Below are positions 5,388 through 13,423 of a stretch of DNA of 25,417 bases, one piece after another (the first letter of the stretch is position 1; each line of letters starts with the position of its first letter). A program made the translations under genes and the position numbers. The DNA is from a virus: IMG/VR virus record IMGVR_UViG_3300032229_000222, positions 1 through 25,417 of that record; one strand, given 5' to 3'. The notes below the pieces were generated by a model. It had not been told where the DNA came from. It saw only the letters and a program-made list of their open reading frames with translations, and ran no database searches.

Positions 5388-8300
5388 TCTCCAGCGTAGT
5401 CGACCAACGCCACGGGGAACATGAACGCGTCCGTTGTCACCGGCTCAACTGCGCGGCTGATGTCCGTAGACGCAGTGCAGACCGTGCCGGACCTGAGCGC
5501 ACCGAAGACAGTCACCGTGCCCAATTCCGGCATCTCAACAGTGCCCTGCATGGGCAGTATCTCGCAGGTTCTGGTCGTCTGCGTGATCGTCTCCACAAGC
5601 CACTCCTGACCTGACGCGAGCGGGTAGGCGGTCAGCCCTGCGCAATCGGATCCAGCGCCAGCGGCGACGACCGTTGCGCGATCGAAAACCTCGGTTGTCG
5701 TGACCGTGAACAACATCTCACCGTCCGCGCTGAACTGCCCGCGCCAACCTTCAGGAATTGCGTTTTCTGCGTCTGGGTCAACCAGGTCGAGCCAGTAGTC
5801 ATCCTGCTGGGCGAACTGCTCAAATGCGAAGGCCGCGCCACTGCACACGTAAGCGCCTCCGCTGGTTTCATAGCCGACACGATTGACCGCACTCGCGTTG
5901 ATCGCAGTCGCTCGCGGGCTTGATACCGTCGTCGGAATTGTGGTCGGTACGTCCACACTTGCATACCAGCCTGTACCAGTCGGACTTGAGCAATCCGCAG
6001 CCGTGCCGATTGAGTTGGTCGCGTTGCGGGTCTGGAATGACGAGTATGTGTCCGAGCGGCTTTCCGCTTCGAACTTCATGGGCAGCATTACGCGCACGCG
6101 AGTCAACAAATTGACCGCCGTTGCGAACTGATTCCAGACCTCCGCCGATGTCAACGTGTTCGGCCACGGACCAAAGCTCTGCGGTAGATCGCTGCGCGTG
6201 TCTTTGGTTCGCGTGTACGCTGTGGCCTCAGATGCCAGTGGGCTAATCCATTGGCCTTGGAATGCGTCGAAGCAGAGGTTCGTGAACGTGTAGTCATACC
6301 ATGACGAGATGCCGGACGAGCATGCGTATTCCTCGGATGTCTTGCCGTCAATGTAGCCCTCGCACATGGCGCGGAGGTAAAGCTCGGCCTGCGCGAGCGT
6401 GTCGTGCAGCAGCGGCGTGTCCACGCTGTTCTGCGAGTCGTTGCCGTCCAGATATGGAAGCGGCATCAGCTTGGTCATGACAATTGTCGGGAACACTGTC
6501 CCGAATGGATTGTCCGCCAGGGAGTCAACGCCTGACCCAACCGCAGAGTCACCCGGCTTGCCAGCGATGGCATTTTGCCCGGTGTTGGTGAAAACCAAAT
6601 ACTCGCGGATGGCGTTTTCGGTCGATCTGTAAGCCTCGGCGCGGAGCGCGGTGACATCCCACGTGGTCACGTCGCGGTCAATTGATGACACGGCATCGTC
6701 AGAGTAATGCAGGCGTCCCTTGAGCGTGACCTTAACCACGTCAACGCCGTTCTCGGTCAGTTCTTCGGCGCTCTCGACCTCGATGTCTGGCTCGTAGATT
6801 CGGCAGGATTTGTACCGGTCCACATCGCCCACAGAGTTGTTCACGCCCTTTGCGTATCGGTAGCCAGGTGCGCCTTCCGGGCTGAGACTTAGCGTCTGAC
6901 CGTAATCGAAGTGTTGTTGGAGGTCTGATGGATAAGTTGGATGGTAGAAATGGCAGCGGTCGCTGAACGTGAAGTAATCGCTGAACGCGGACGGTTTCCA
7001 GATGCTGCTTTCGCTTGGGTGATAGGCCTTGAACTGAAAGCCCATCATCCACTCGTTGGTGTATCCACGAGGCGGTGCAGTGTGCGCGATTCCACCGACA
7101 CCGTCGACCGGCGCAATGCCCGCGAACGTGTCGGCGCGGATGGTGTTCTGGCGCACAAACCACAGGACACTCTTGCCATCCTCAAGGGCGTACCCAATGA
7201 GCTGATTGCGGGACAGAATGCGGACACATTGGGACATCCTGCGGAACGCGTCGTAGACCGCATTGCTGTTGATCACCGCGTCTTCAAACGGCAGTCCGGG
7301 GCCTGGCACAATGCAGCCGTAGGCTTTGTAGCCATCCCAGATCTCCTTCGCCGCCTCCTCCTCCAAACCGCTGCCGTGGACGGTGCCTGTTTTTGCGGAC
7401 GCGACGCGCAGGAGGATGTAGGCGTCCGATGCGTTCGGTTTGTACGGATACAGTTCCGTGGTCTGAACGGTCAGGGTACCAGTGCCACCAACAAATCGCA
7501 GGGGAGCCGCAAGGCGCGCTCGGATTGCCGTCGGCGTGGCCGGACTAGGGAGCCAGTGGATTGCCTCCGCCACGCCGCTTGTAGGAACGGCGCTGACGGT
7601 TGCCAGCACGTTGTTCGCGTCGTCTAGGATCTCGACCGTGACCGGATCCGCAACATTGTTGGCGCGGATGTAGACCGCATCAATGACGTAGCCACTGGCG
7701 AACGCGTGGCCGGTGCCTGAGATTGTCCCGCTTGCCTGATCAGTCGACCAATAGAACGTCGGGTACGTTGCCGTGATTTCGTTGCCGACCTGCTGGCCTC
7801 GGTTGGGCGCCAGACTGTATTGGCGAGTCAGGAACCGCTGGAAATCAAACGCGTTCTTGTTCCATCCGCGCTCACGCTGCGCTTCGGTGCCTCGGAAATC
7901 TTTGGTGTACCGGTCAACGGCGCGGTCTAGCTGCCCGCCAACGTCCCGCTTGAGCGACCCTCCTCCGGTATATGGTCCCTCAATCCATTCCGTGCGGCGG
8001 TAGTAGTCCGTGTCCCCGTTGTTCAGGACGACAACGTAGAGGTCCGACAGGCGTAGGATGTAGCCGACATGTGTGGGTTCCTCGGGACAAGATCCCGGGT
8101 AGGTGACGACCGATCCGTCGATAATGCTTGTGAATTTGTACTCGTAATTGACCGGCGTGAATCCGTCCGCCGGATCGCATGGTGTCGCGCCAATCTCAGG
8201 AATCGGTTGGAAGCCTCCGTAACTGTTGCCGTATGGCGAACGGACGCTGTACGCAATCCGCATGTGGAGCCGCGCAGCATCGAGTGCAGGCGATGCGATA

Positions 8301-8764
8301 GCGCCTGTGTCCGGGTCGATCGCTCCGCGTTGGAGTTGACCGAGCGTCCAATAGTCCGCGAGCGTGGCAGGAGCAGCGCCGTTGACGAGGAAGGCGACGG
8401 TCTCAATGCGGTCCGTCTCGTTGTCGATGTCCGCGCTCTGGTTGCCGAAGACGAAAGCGCCGAGCGGATTGGAGACGTTCACGCCTTCGGGCGTGCCAGC
8501 GAACGAGTTTGGCCATTGCCCATCCTGTGGCTCCAAACTCTGGTACTGCTCAAAGAACTCGCCCTGGCTGGGAAATAGAAAGCCGCCGTCAGAGTTCCTG
8601 ATCTGACGTGCGGCTTGGAATAGATAGTACGGAATCCGGTAGGTCGCATCCCCAAGACCAGACCGGATGCGCGAGTTGAAGGCGTCAGCGAGCGATGCCA
8701 TTTGTCGCGAGGTTATCGCGTCGCCTGGCTCAACCGTCTCTGCTCGCGTGAATGTGATCGGCAT
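5384..8764 (-). CDS. Very large tail-tip or host-interaction protein, 1126 residues
   Basis: The largest protein of the window, placed last in the tail gene series, as expected for a tail-tip, baseplate hub or receptor-binding protein. The ATG at 8764 follows the previous stop by three bases, with GAGAAG as ribosome binding site. The N-terminal 60 residues are helical and polar. The rest is rich in Tyr, Trp, Gly, Asp and Thr, typical of large beta-rich virion proteins, with a Thr/Val-rich segment at about residues 345-450 that could be a carbohydrate-binding-like beta domain. Scattered Cys residues occur through the C-terminal half. I do not recognise a defined family or an enzymatic motif. 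The role is inferred from position and size. Confidence 0.75.
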   Translation of the reverse strand: MPITFTRAETVEPGDAITSRQMASLADAFNSRIRSGLGDATYRIPYYLFQAARQIRNSDGGFLFPSQGEFFEQYQSLEPQDGQWPNSFAGTPEGVNVSNPLGAFVFGNQSADIDNETDRIETVAFLVNGAAPATLADYWTLGQLQRGAIDPDTGAIASPALDAARLHMRIAYSVRSPYGNSYGGFQPIPEIGATPCDPADGFTPVNYEYKFTSIIDGSVVTYPGSCPEEPTHVGYILRLSDLYVVVLNNGDTDYYRRTEWIEGPYTGGGSLKRDVGGQLDRAVDRYTKDFRGTEAQRERGWNKNAFDFQRFLTRQYSLAPNRGQQVGNEITATYPTFYWSTDQASGTISGTGHAFASGYVIDAVYIRANNVADPVTVEILDDANNVLATVSAVPTSGVAEAIHWLPSPATPTAIRARLAAPLRFVGGTGTLTVQTTELYPYKPNASDAYILLRVASAKTGTVHGSGLEEEAAKEIWDGYKAYGCIVPGPGLPFEDAVINSNAVYDAFRRMSQCVRILSRNQLIGYALEDGKSVLWFVRQNTIRADTFAGIAPVDGVGGIAHTAPPRGYTNEWMMGFQFKAYHPSESSIWKPSAFSDYFTFSDRCHFYHPTYPSDLQQHFDYGQTLSLSPEGAPGYRYAKGVNNSVGDVDRYKSCRIYEPDIEVESAEELTENGVDVVKVTLKGRLHYSDDAVSSIDRDVTTWDVTALRAEAYRSTENAIREYLVFTNTGQNAIAGKPGDSAVGSGVDSLADNPFGTVFPTIVMTKLMPLPYLDGNDSQNSVDTPLLHDTLAQAELYLRAMCEGYIDGKTSEEYACSSGISSWYDYTFTNLCFDAFQGQWISPLASEATAYTRTKDTRSDLPQSFGPWPNTLTSAEVWNQFATAVNLLTRVRVMLPMKFEAESRSDTYSSFQTRNATNSIGTAADCSSPTGTGWYASVDVPTTIPTTVSSPRATAINASAVNRVGYETSGGAYVCSGAAFAFEQFAQQDDYWLDLVDPDAENAIPEGWRGQFSADGEMLFTVTTTEVFDRATVVAAGAGSDCAGLTAYPLASGQEWLVETITQTTRTCEILPMQGTVEMPELGTVTVFGALRSGTVCTASTDISRAVEPVTTDAFMFPVALVDYAGE

Positions 8765-8767
8765 CGA

Positions 8768-9157
8768 TCACTTCTCAACGATGGCGTAAAACAGACTCGG
8801 CGTTCCCGAGGAGGCGATTGCGTAAATTGTGGTTCCTGATGGAACGACAAGAAAGCATTCATCTCCTGGAGCCAGAACCGTTACAGGGGTTCCCGAAACC
8901 GGAGTTGACCTGTCAATGCTGATTGTCACCGTGCTTGGGCTTACCTCCATGTTCATCATGTAAATTCGATACGGCGCGACAACGGAACCCAGAGGAATAG
9001 CGGATGTCGTGGTGCTGGTTGCGTGCGTGCCGGAAATCATGTCGGCCCCGGTCATGTCATAAGACGCTGACGCAGGTCCGGTTGCTCCGACGGTGTTGAT
9101 TGATGCTCCGCCCTTGGAAGCGGACATCGACAGTGCGATCGTGATCTCGTTTGCCAT
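8768..9157 (-). CDS. Small virion-associated protein, beta-rich
   Basis: A 129-residue protein beginning MANEITIALSMSASKGG, rich in Ser, Thr, Ala, Gly and Val, with no Cys apart from one near the end. It resembles small structural proteins found among tail-tip genes of many phages, with alternating beta strands and turns and no enzymatic motif. A GGGG stretch lies about ten bases before the ATG. It follows the 67-residue gene by three bases and precedes the 1126-residue gene by three bases, so all three are co-translated. Likely a minor tail or tip component. Confidence 0.65.
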   Translation of the reverse strand: MANEITIALSMSASKGGASINTVGATGPASASYDMTGADMISGTHATSTTTSAIPLGSVVAPYRIYMMNMEVSPSTVTISIDRSTPVSGTPVTVLAPGDECFLVVPSGTTIYAIASSGTPSLFYAIVEK

Positions 9158-9160
9158 AAA

Positions 9161-9364
9161 TTATCCCCATCGAGGAACGCTGCCTGAACCGTTACCGCGA
9201 GCCGACGGTTTGACCGCCAGCGTGACGCCATTGGTCGTCGTGCTGACCGAGACGCTGGCACTGTCGCGTGGCTGGATCGTGCGCAGGTACTCAACCAATT
9301 GATTGAACGCTCGGCGAAGCTCAGGCTCCAGACCCTGCTCGGAAACTTTGTTCGGAATCCTCAT
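9161..9364 (-). CDS. Small tail-region protein, 67 residues
   Basis: The ATG overlaps the stop of the preceding 270-residue gene (ATGA at 9361-9364). The N-terminal half is a helix (RIPNKVSEQGLEPELRRAF then LVEYLRTI). The C-terminal half is Ser/Thr-rich and ends in a Gly/Arg-rich tail. This layout is common for tiny connector genes between tail-tip genes. No family is recognised. Confidence 0.6.
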   Translation of the reverse strand: MRIPNKVSEQGLEPELRRAFNQLVEYLRTIQPRDSASVSVSTTTNGVTLAVKPSARGNGSGSVPRWG

Positions 9365-10173
9365 TGGATCAGTCGATAGATGCCTTGCAGAGCGGATCCT
9401 TCAGGCCATGCGTTCCAGCTACCAAAGCGCCATCCAAGGTTTTCAGTGACCTTAAGCGCGCTTCGTTCCCGCTGATAGCTGAAGTCCTGACGCGATAGAT
9501 ACCATCCCCAGACGAAGCCCTCAGGTAGAGTCTCAGCCGGATCAAGCGGGATACGTTCGGAGAGCGGGGAAATGATTCCAAAGTCACGCAGCAACGCTGC
9601 CCGCGTGTAGACCAGACCCTGCGTTACGACCCGGTGGGGCGTTCCGGTATAGGTCAGCGAATACGTGCGGTTGCGGTTGAGCACCGGCATGCCGCGCGGG
9701 TAAGTGTCGATGCCTTGCGAGAGCAGGTTGTAGATGTACCAACCAACCGGGTATTGGGTCTGATCGAGCGGGTAGGCCTCGCCTCCGCGTGCCGCCTCCT
9801 CGATGTCTGATCGGTACTGCGCCTTGCTGACGTAGCCTTGGGCCTCCTCAACGGCGCGGTCCATCGAGAACAGACTGACCTGGTATTCCTCCTGCGATAT
9901 CGACCAAGTGTCAAAGGTGGTCTCAGCCGCTGCCGGTTGCGTTGGGTCACGGACGAATGATGCAACAAGGCGCGAGACCGGACCGCTGTTGTCGACCGTC
10001 GTCCTGGCTCCAGCCGCCTGCATGTCTGCGGCCTGCGTCGCAATGCCTGCGGCGGTTCCCTCGTAGGTGTATTCCCACGTGTTTCCGTTGCCTTGGTCGA
10101 AGACTGGGCGCGTCGAGACCAGCGTCACGCCGGACGCCAGAAACGATGGTGAGCCGTGTGTGTATGCGCTCAT
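9361..10173 (-). CDS. Tail-region structural protein, 270 residues
   Basis: It starts at 10173 with ATGA overlap to the tape measure stop and is directly downstream of it. This is the usual place of a distal tail protein or the first tail-tip protein of siphoviruses. The sequence is beta-rich with many aromatic residues: WEYTYEGTAAG at about residues 32-42, TFDTWSISQEEYQVSLFSMD at about 85-104, YPVGWYIYNLLSQGI in the middle, and a Trp-rich C-terminus (GWRFGSWNAWPEG). No catalytic motif is visible. The assignment rests on gene order. Confidence 0.65.
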   Translation of the reverse strand: MSAYTHGSPSFLASGVTLVSTRPVFDQGNGNTWEYTYEGTAAGIATQAADMQAAGARTTVDNSGPVSRLVASFVRDPTQPAAAETTFDTWSISQEEYQVSLFSMDRAVEEAQGYVSKAQYRSDIEEAARGGEAYPLDQTQYPVGWYIYNLLSQGIDTYPRGMPVLNRNRTYSLTYTGTPHRVVTQGLVYTRAALLRDFGIISPLSERIPLDPAETLPEGFVWGWYLSRQDFSYQRERSALKVTENLGWRFGSWNAWPEGSALQGIYRLIQ

Positions 10174-11114
10174 TTTCCAGTCTGCTCTCGGAGCAGTTGA
10201 AAGGTTGCTTCGTTAGCAATGGCTGAACGGCGGACAAGTTCCTCCATTGTTTCGGATTTTGCGGGTTTTTCTCCCCTTAATTCCGGGACGCTGATTCCAA
10301 GCTGACTTGCTTGCAGGCCTTCAAGAGCTTCACTCATGCGAGCCATTCTAAACCGCTTCGCCTCCTCTCCCGTCATTCCTGCGTTTTCAGCGGCAATCGC
10401 GGCGTATGAATGCGCGTCGTAAGCGACCTTCATGGCTTCGATGTTTGCCATGGCGTTGCCGGTAGCGCCAACGGTTGCCATCCAAGCCCTGCGCCACATT
10501 CGACTGGCCACCTTTTCAGTTTGGTCAATCTTGTTGATGGCCTGCTCTGAGATTAGGTCGACTTTCGGGAGAGAGTTGAGTTCCTCAACAACACGCCTCA
10601 AGTGAACAACCTTGGACCCTAGAAGCTCAAATGCCGCCGCGTTCTGGGTTGCGCCTTTCTCCGATGCGATTACGGCTGCTTTAAGGATGTCGATGGAGTT
10701 CTTGTTTGGATCAATTCCAAGCATCCCGAAAAGTCCCATTGCTTTATCGTCCCCAGTCAGAGCTTCAGCCTTCTTCTTTTCCAGATTCTGGAACGCTCCG
10801 ATGATCTTTGAAAACGGGATGTTCGCTTCCTCGGCCGCGATTTGAAGCCGTTGAACTTCGTCCGTGGACACGCCTAGAAACTCTGACAGGTCTTTTATCT
10901 CTCCAGCCGTCTCGGCAACCTTTGAGGCAAAACTTGTAACGGCGGCAACGCTGAATGCTGCGGCCATATTTGCTCCAAGCGATTTGAAACCGGATCCGAG
11001 GTGGGAATTGATGCCCTTTCCAAGACCCGAAGCAGCAGACTGCGCACGCTTGACCCCGGTCTGAAAGTCCGTCGTGTCGAGGCCGAGCTTGGCGAGAAAT
11101 GTGAAAATGGCCAT
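10170..11114 (-). CDS. Short tail tape measure-like protein
   Basis: A 314-residue protein; the ATG at 11114 has GGAGG seven bases upstream and gives the start MAIFTFLAKLGLDTTDFQTG. An upstream in-frame ATG at 11201 lies inside the preceding gene. The LGLDTTDFQTGVKRAQSAA motif is the typical N-terminus of tape measure proteins, which set tail length and are ejected with DNA. It is followed by a small hydrophobic stretch (AAAFSVAAVTSFA at about residues 51-63) and long helices with Lys/Glu pairs. It is very short for the family: lambda gpH has over 800 residues. At the usual 0.15 nm per residue this predicts a tail near 47 nm. Confidence 0.7.
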   Translation of the reverse strand: MAIFTFLAKLGLDTTDFQTGVKRAQSAASGLGKGINSHLGSGFKSLGANMAAAFSVAAVTSFASKVAETAGEIKDLSEFLGVSTDEVQRLQIAAEEANIPFSKIIGAFQNLEKKKAEALTGDDKAMGLFGMLGIDPNKNSIDILKAAVIASEKGATQNAAAFELLGSKVVHLRRVVEELNSLPKVDLISEQAINKIDQTEKVASRMWRRAWMATVGATGNAMANIEAMKVAYDAHSYAAIAAENAGMTGEEAKRFRMARMSEALEGLQASQLGISVPELRGEKPAKSETMEELVRRSAIANEATFQLLREQTGK

Positions 11115-11115
11115 G

Positions 11116-11658
11116 TCAGTTCCTCCGGGAATGTTCCTCGCACATGCGCAGGTAATCGCGCTGCCGGTCGCTGACGAATTCGACCGCACCGCTTGCCTCA
11201 AGCCGAGCAGCCACGATCAGCGACAACGTCCGCAAAGGCATCACCAATGCATCCTGATAACTGATACCTGCCTCCAGTGCCTGCGACAGCCTATTGAGCC
11301 ACCACGGGGCGGCTAGCTCGGTCTTTCGGCCTTTGCTGTCAGTGGTCCAGGTTTCGGGAAGTTGGATCTGAAACCTCAGCCAATCCATGAACCGTTCCGC
11401 GTCTCCGTTGGGTGCCCAGAACTTGCCCCAAAGTTTGAACACCAGAGGGCACCATCGCGAAGACAGCAAATCGCGGGATTTAGCAGCAGGCCACGCGCAA
11501 ATGAACGCAGCCAGTGCAACGTCCCCAATGGTGACCAGTCCACCAGTCACCACAGGGGAATCGACCTCAGCGAGCAACAGCACATGAGCCAGCGTCACAG
11601 GCTCACGCAAGGTAAGCCCGAGGACGCGTGTCGGCTGAATGGCTGTTGCCCAGTCCAT
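11116..11658 (-). CDS. Tail assembly chaperone-like protein
   Basis: A 180-residue protein in the position between the tail tube-like gene and the tape measure gene, where siphoviruses encode tail assembly chaperones. It starts at 11658 with a TAATG overlap and its TGA is one base from the tape measure ATG. The sequence is helical, with LTLREPVTLAHVLLLAEVDS near the N-terminus and many Trp residues. The C-terminal half (ALEAGISYQDALVMPLRTLS) resembles small phage proteins that bind the tape measure. I see no classical slippery heptamer for the -1 frameshift found in many chaperone pairs. Position is the main evidence. Confidence 0.55.
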   Translation of the reverse strand: MDWATAIQPTRVLGLTLREPVTLAHVLLLAEVDSPVVTGGLVTIGDVALAAFICAWPAAKSRDLLSSRWCPLVFKLWGKFWAPNGDAERFMDWLRFQIQLPETWTTDSKGRKTELAAPWWLNRLSQALEAGISYQDALVMPLRTLSLIVAARLEASGAVEFVSDRQRDYLRMCEEHSRRN

Positions 11659-12176
11659 TAGATCACGATTGCAGCGCCACCAACGATGCCAGGGTAACGG
11701 CGCAGGGTCACGCTGCCGGTGCTGGTGCCGGTCGACGTGCGGCGGATGGTCATGCCAGGCATTGGATGCCAGCGCGAGGTCTCTGGAGCAGATCCGCCAG
11801 CGACGTTGATTGCGTCGGTGAAAGATCCCATTGAACGGACCGGCGCGCCTGAAATGCTAATCGTCGAACCCGGCGGAAAACCGCGCTCCGCAAGCGCAAG
11901 GTTGGCTTCGCTCGATCCAACGAAAACCAAATCGCACGACATTTCGAGATACTCACCGTGCACGGTGTGAGAATCGTAGTCGCCGTTGCCGAGACGCGTA
12001 TTGGAGGTCTCGTAGTTATGCGTCAGTGTAAATCCGTCGACCGTGGGCATGACAAACCCAGCGCCGAGCGATGTATTGCTCGCGTTGTAGACGGTGAAGC
12101 TGACAGGCGTCCTTGATCCTGCTGTTCCTCCGTATGTGCCGAATCCGTTAGCTGCACCCTGCGTTTGTGAGGCCAT
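11658..12176 (-). CDS. Major tail tube protein-like
   Basis: A 172-residue beta-rich, Gly/Ser/Thr-rich protein with a flexible N-terminus (MASQTQGAANGFGTYGGTAG) and strands such as GFTLTHNYETSNTRLGNGD, which fit tail tube proteins. It sits between a tail terminator-like gene and the chaperone-like gene, the classical location. The C-terminal part carries STGTSTGSVTLRRYPG. It has one Cys only. It would polymerise around the tape measure to form the tail tube. The start ATG at 12176 lies nine bases after the preceding stop, with GGAT nearby. Confidence 0.6.
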   Translation of the reverse strand: MASQTQGAANGFGTYGGTAGSRTPVSFTVYNASNTSLGAGFVMPTVDGFTLTHNYETSNTRLGNGDYDSHTVHGEYLEMSCDLVFVGSSEANLALAERGFPPGSTISISGAPVRSMGSFTDAINVAGGSAPETSRWHPMPGMTIRRTSTGTSTGSVTLRRYPGIVGGAAIVI

Positions 12177-12185
12177 GTGTATCCT

Positions 12186-12635
12186 TTAGCTGATGTCGGA
12201 CGGCGCTGCCGTCAGTTGAAACTCAAACCGAGTGACCCACTTGCGACCCATTTGGTCGAAGCTTTGATTCACGTTCCCGCGACCGAATGCGGTGAAACCA
12301 GAATACGCACTCAGATCAGAAATGAATGAGTCGCCGTGAATCCAATCCGCGACCTCAGCCACGGATTGCAGATGGTCATCTGGCGTGCTGTCGTCCGCCT
12401 GGTGCCTAACCTCGACAGAGACGGACACTTCAAAGTTTGCGATCTGCGGCGTGATCTGGGATGCCGTGCTAGCGTTGGCGATGATCGAAGGAAGCGGATT
12501 GCTGGCAGGCGATGCCGTTTCGTCGTCGTCTAGCGGTCCCCGCGAAATCCCGGCGCGGATAGACGCTGGCCACGTCCAAGCCTTGGCCTCCATTGCGTCG
12601 CGAAACGCAAACATGGTCTTGCTCAGAATGCTCAC
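12186..12635 (-). CDS. Tail terminator or completion-like protein
   Basis: A 149-residue protein whose GTG start at 12635 overlaps the protease stop (GTGA) and follows GGAGGGG at good spacing. An internal ATG at 12614 is the alternative. The N-terminus is helical (TMFAFRDAMEAKAWTW), followed by strands and FEVSVSVEVRHQADDSTPDDH. The fold outline (helix then beta sheet, around 150 residues) and the position before the tail tube gene fit tail terminator or minor tail proteins of siphoviruses. No diagnostic motif is visible. Confidence 0.5.
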   Translation of the reverse strand: MSILSKTMFAFRDAMEAKAWTWPASIRAGISRGPLDDDETASPASNPLPSIIANASTASQITPQIANFEVSVSVEVRHQADDSTPDDHLQSVAEVADWIHGDSFISDLSAYSGFTAFGRGNVNQSFDQMGRKWVTRFEFQLTAAPSDIS

Positions 12636-13423
12636 AGGTTAATCCCCTCCAGAAAGGATTTGATCGCCTCTTCGCGAGTCACAAACACGCCATCCAATAG
12701 ACCGAGCCTGACACCCTGCTTTCCGCTCACGGCGCGACCGTCGAACACGTCAACGTCGACGTTGTCGCGGTAGGTCGTGACCCAATCCGCGAAGTCGCTT
12801 CCAACCTCGGACACCATGCCTTGGAAATGCGCGGCTTCAACCTCGGACAACGCAGTGCCTGGATAACCTGCGGCCTTGAGCTCGCCACTGCGGAAGACCT
12901 GCACCTTGATGCCGGACTGATCCAGCATTGACGAGTAATCGTAGAACGCGAGGACGCATCCAACGGATCCGACGACCGAGGACGGCGTTGCGTAGATCAC
13001 ATCCGCGCTTGCGGTGATCCAGTAAGCAGCGCTGCAAAGCTCGCCCTCCGTCCACACCATGAGAGGCTTGGAAATGCGCGCAATACGCTCGGCTGCCTCA
13101 GGCGTGCCGTTGACGGTTCCGCCTGGGCTGTCCATCTCGACGATGATGGCAGTCACGTTGGCGTCTGCGTCCGCCTCCTCGATCTCTTCGGCAAGCTCGT
13201 CCAGATCGCAGCAGCCGAACCAGCCGTCGACGTTGAGTGCGAGAACGCCACGTGCCTTGATCACAGCAACGGACATCTCCATGCCCGTCATCTCGTCTTC
13301 CCACTCAATCAATTCGTAGGGAGGCGTGGAAATCGGCTCGTCTTGGCATTTCTTTGGGCGCAAAGCCTCGACGGCTTCGGACGTGACCTCGGGGCGAATC
13401 GCGAAAATCTTGTGTTGGCTCAC
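12632..13423 (-). CDS. S49 family capsid maturation protease
   Basis: A 263-residue SppA/ClpP-fold serine protease as used for prohead maturation in lambda-like phages. Start is GTG at 13423 (GTGA overlap with portal), with AGGAGG seven bases upstream. Visible features: IIVEMDSPGG at residues 93-102 (oxyanion loop), Ser131 in ELCSAAYW as nucleophile, and Lys183 in FRSGELKAAGYP as general base, the Ser-Lys dyad of family S49. It would cleave scaffold and capsid N-termini inside the prohead. It directly follows the portal gene, as in lambda. No scaffold-like C-terminal extension is seen, so scaffolding may be supplied by the coiled-coil protein near the capsid gene. Confidence 0.85.
   Translation of the reverse strand: MSQHKIFAIRPEVTSEAVEALRPKKCQDEPISTPPYELIEWEDEMTGMEMSVAVIKARGVLALNVDGWFGCCDLDELAEEIEEADADANVTAIIVEMDSPGGTVNGTPEAAERIARISKPLMVWTEGELCSAAYWITASADVIYATPSSVVGSVGCVLAFYDYSSMLDQSGIKVQVFRSGELKAAGYPGTALSEVEAAHFQGMVSEVGSDFADWVTTYRDNVDVDVFDGRAVSGKQGVRLGLLDGVFVTREEAIKSFLEGINL

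Noticed and set aside
11100-11660. Programmed -1 frameshift in the tail chaperone gene
   Set aside because: No slippery heptamer was visible near its end, and the tape measure gene starts independently with its own GGAGG.
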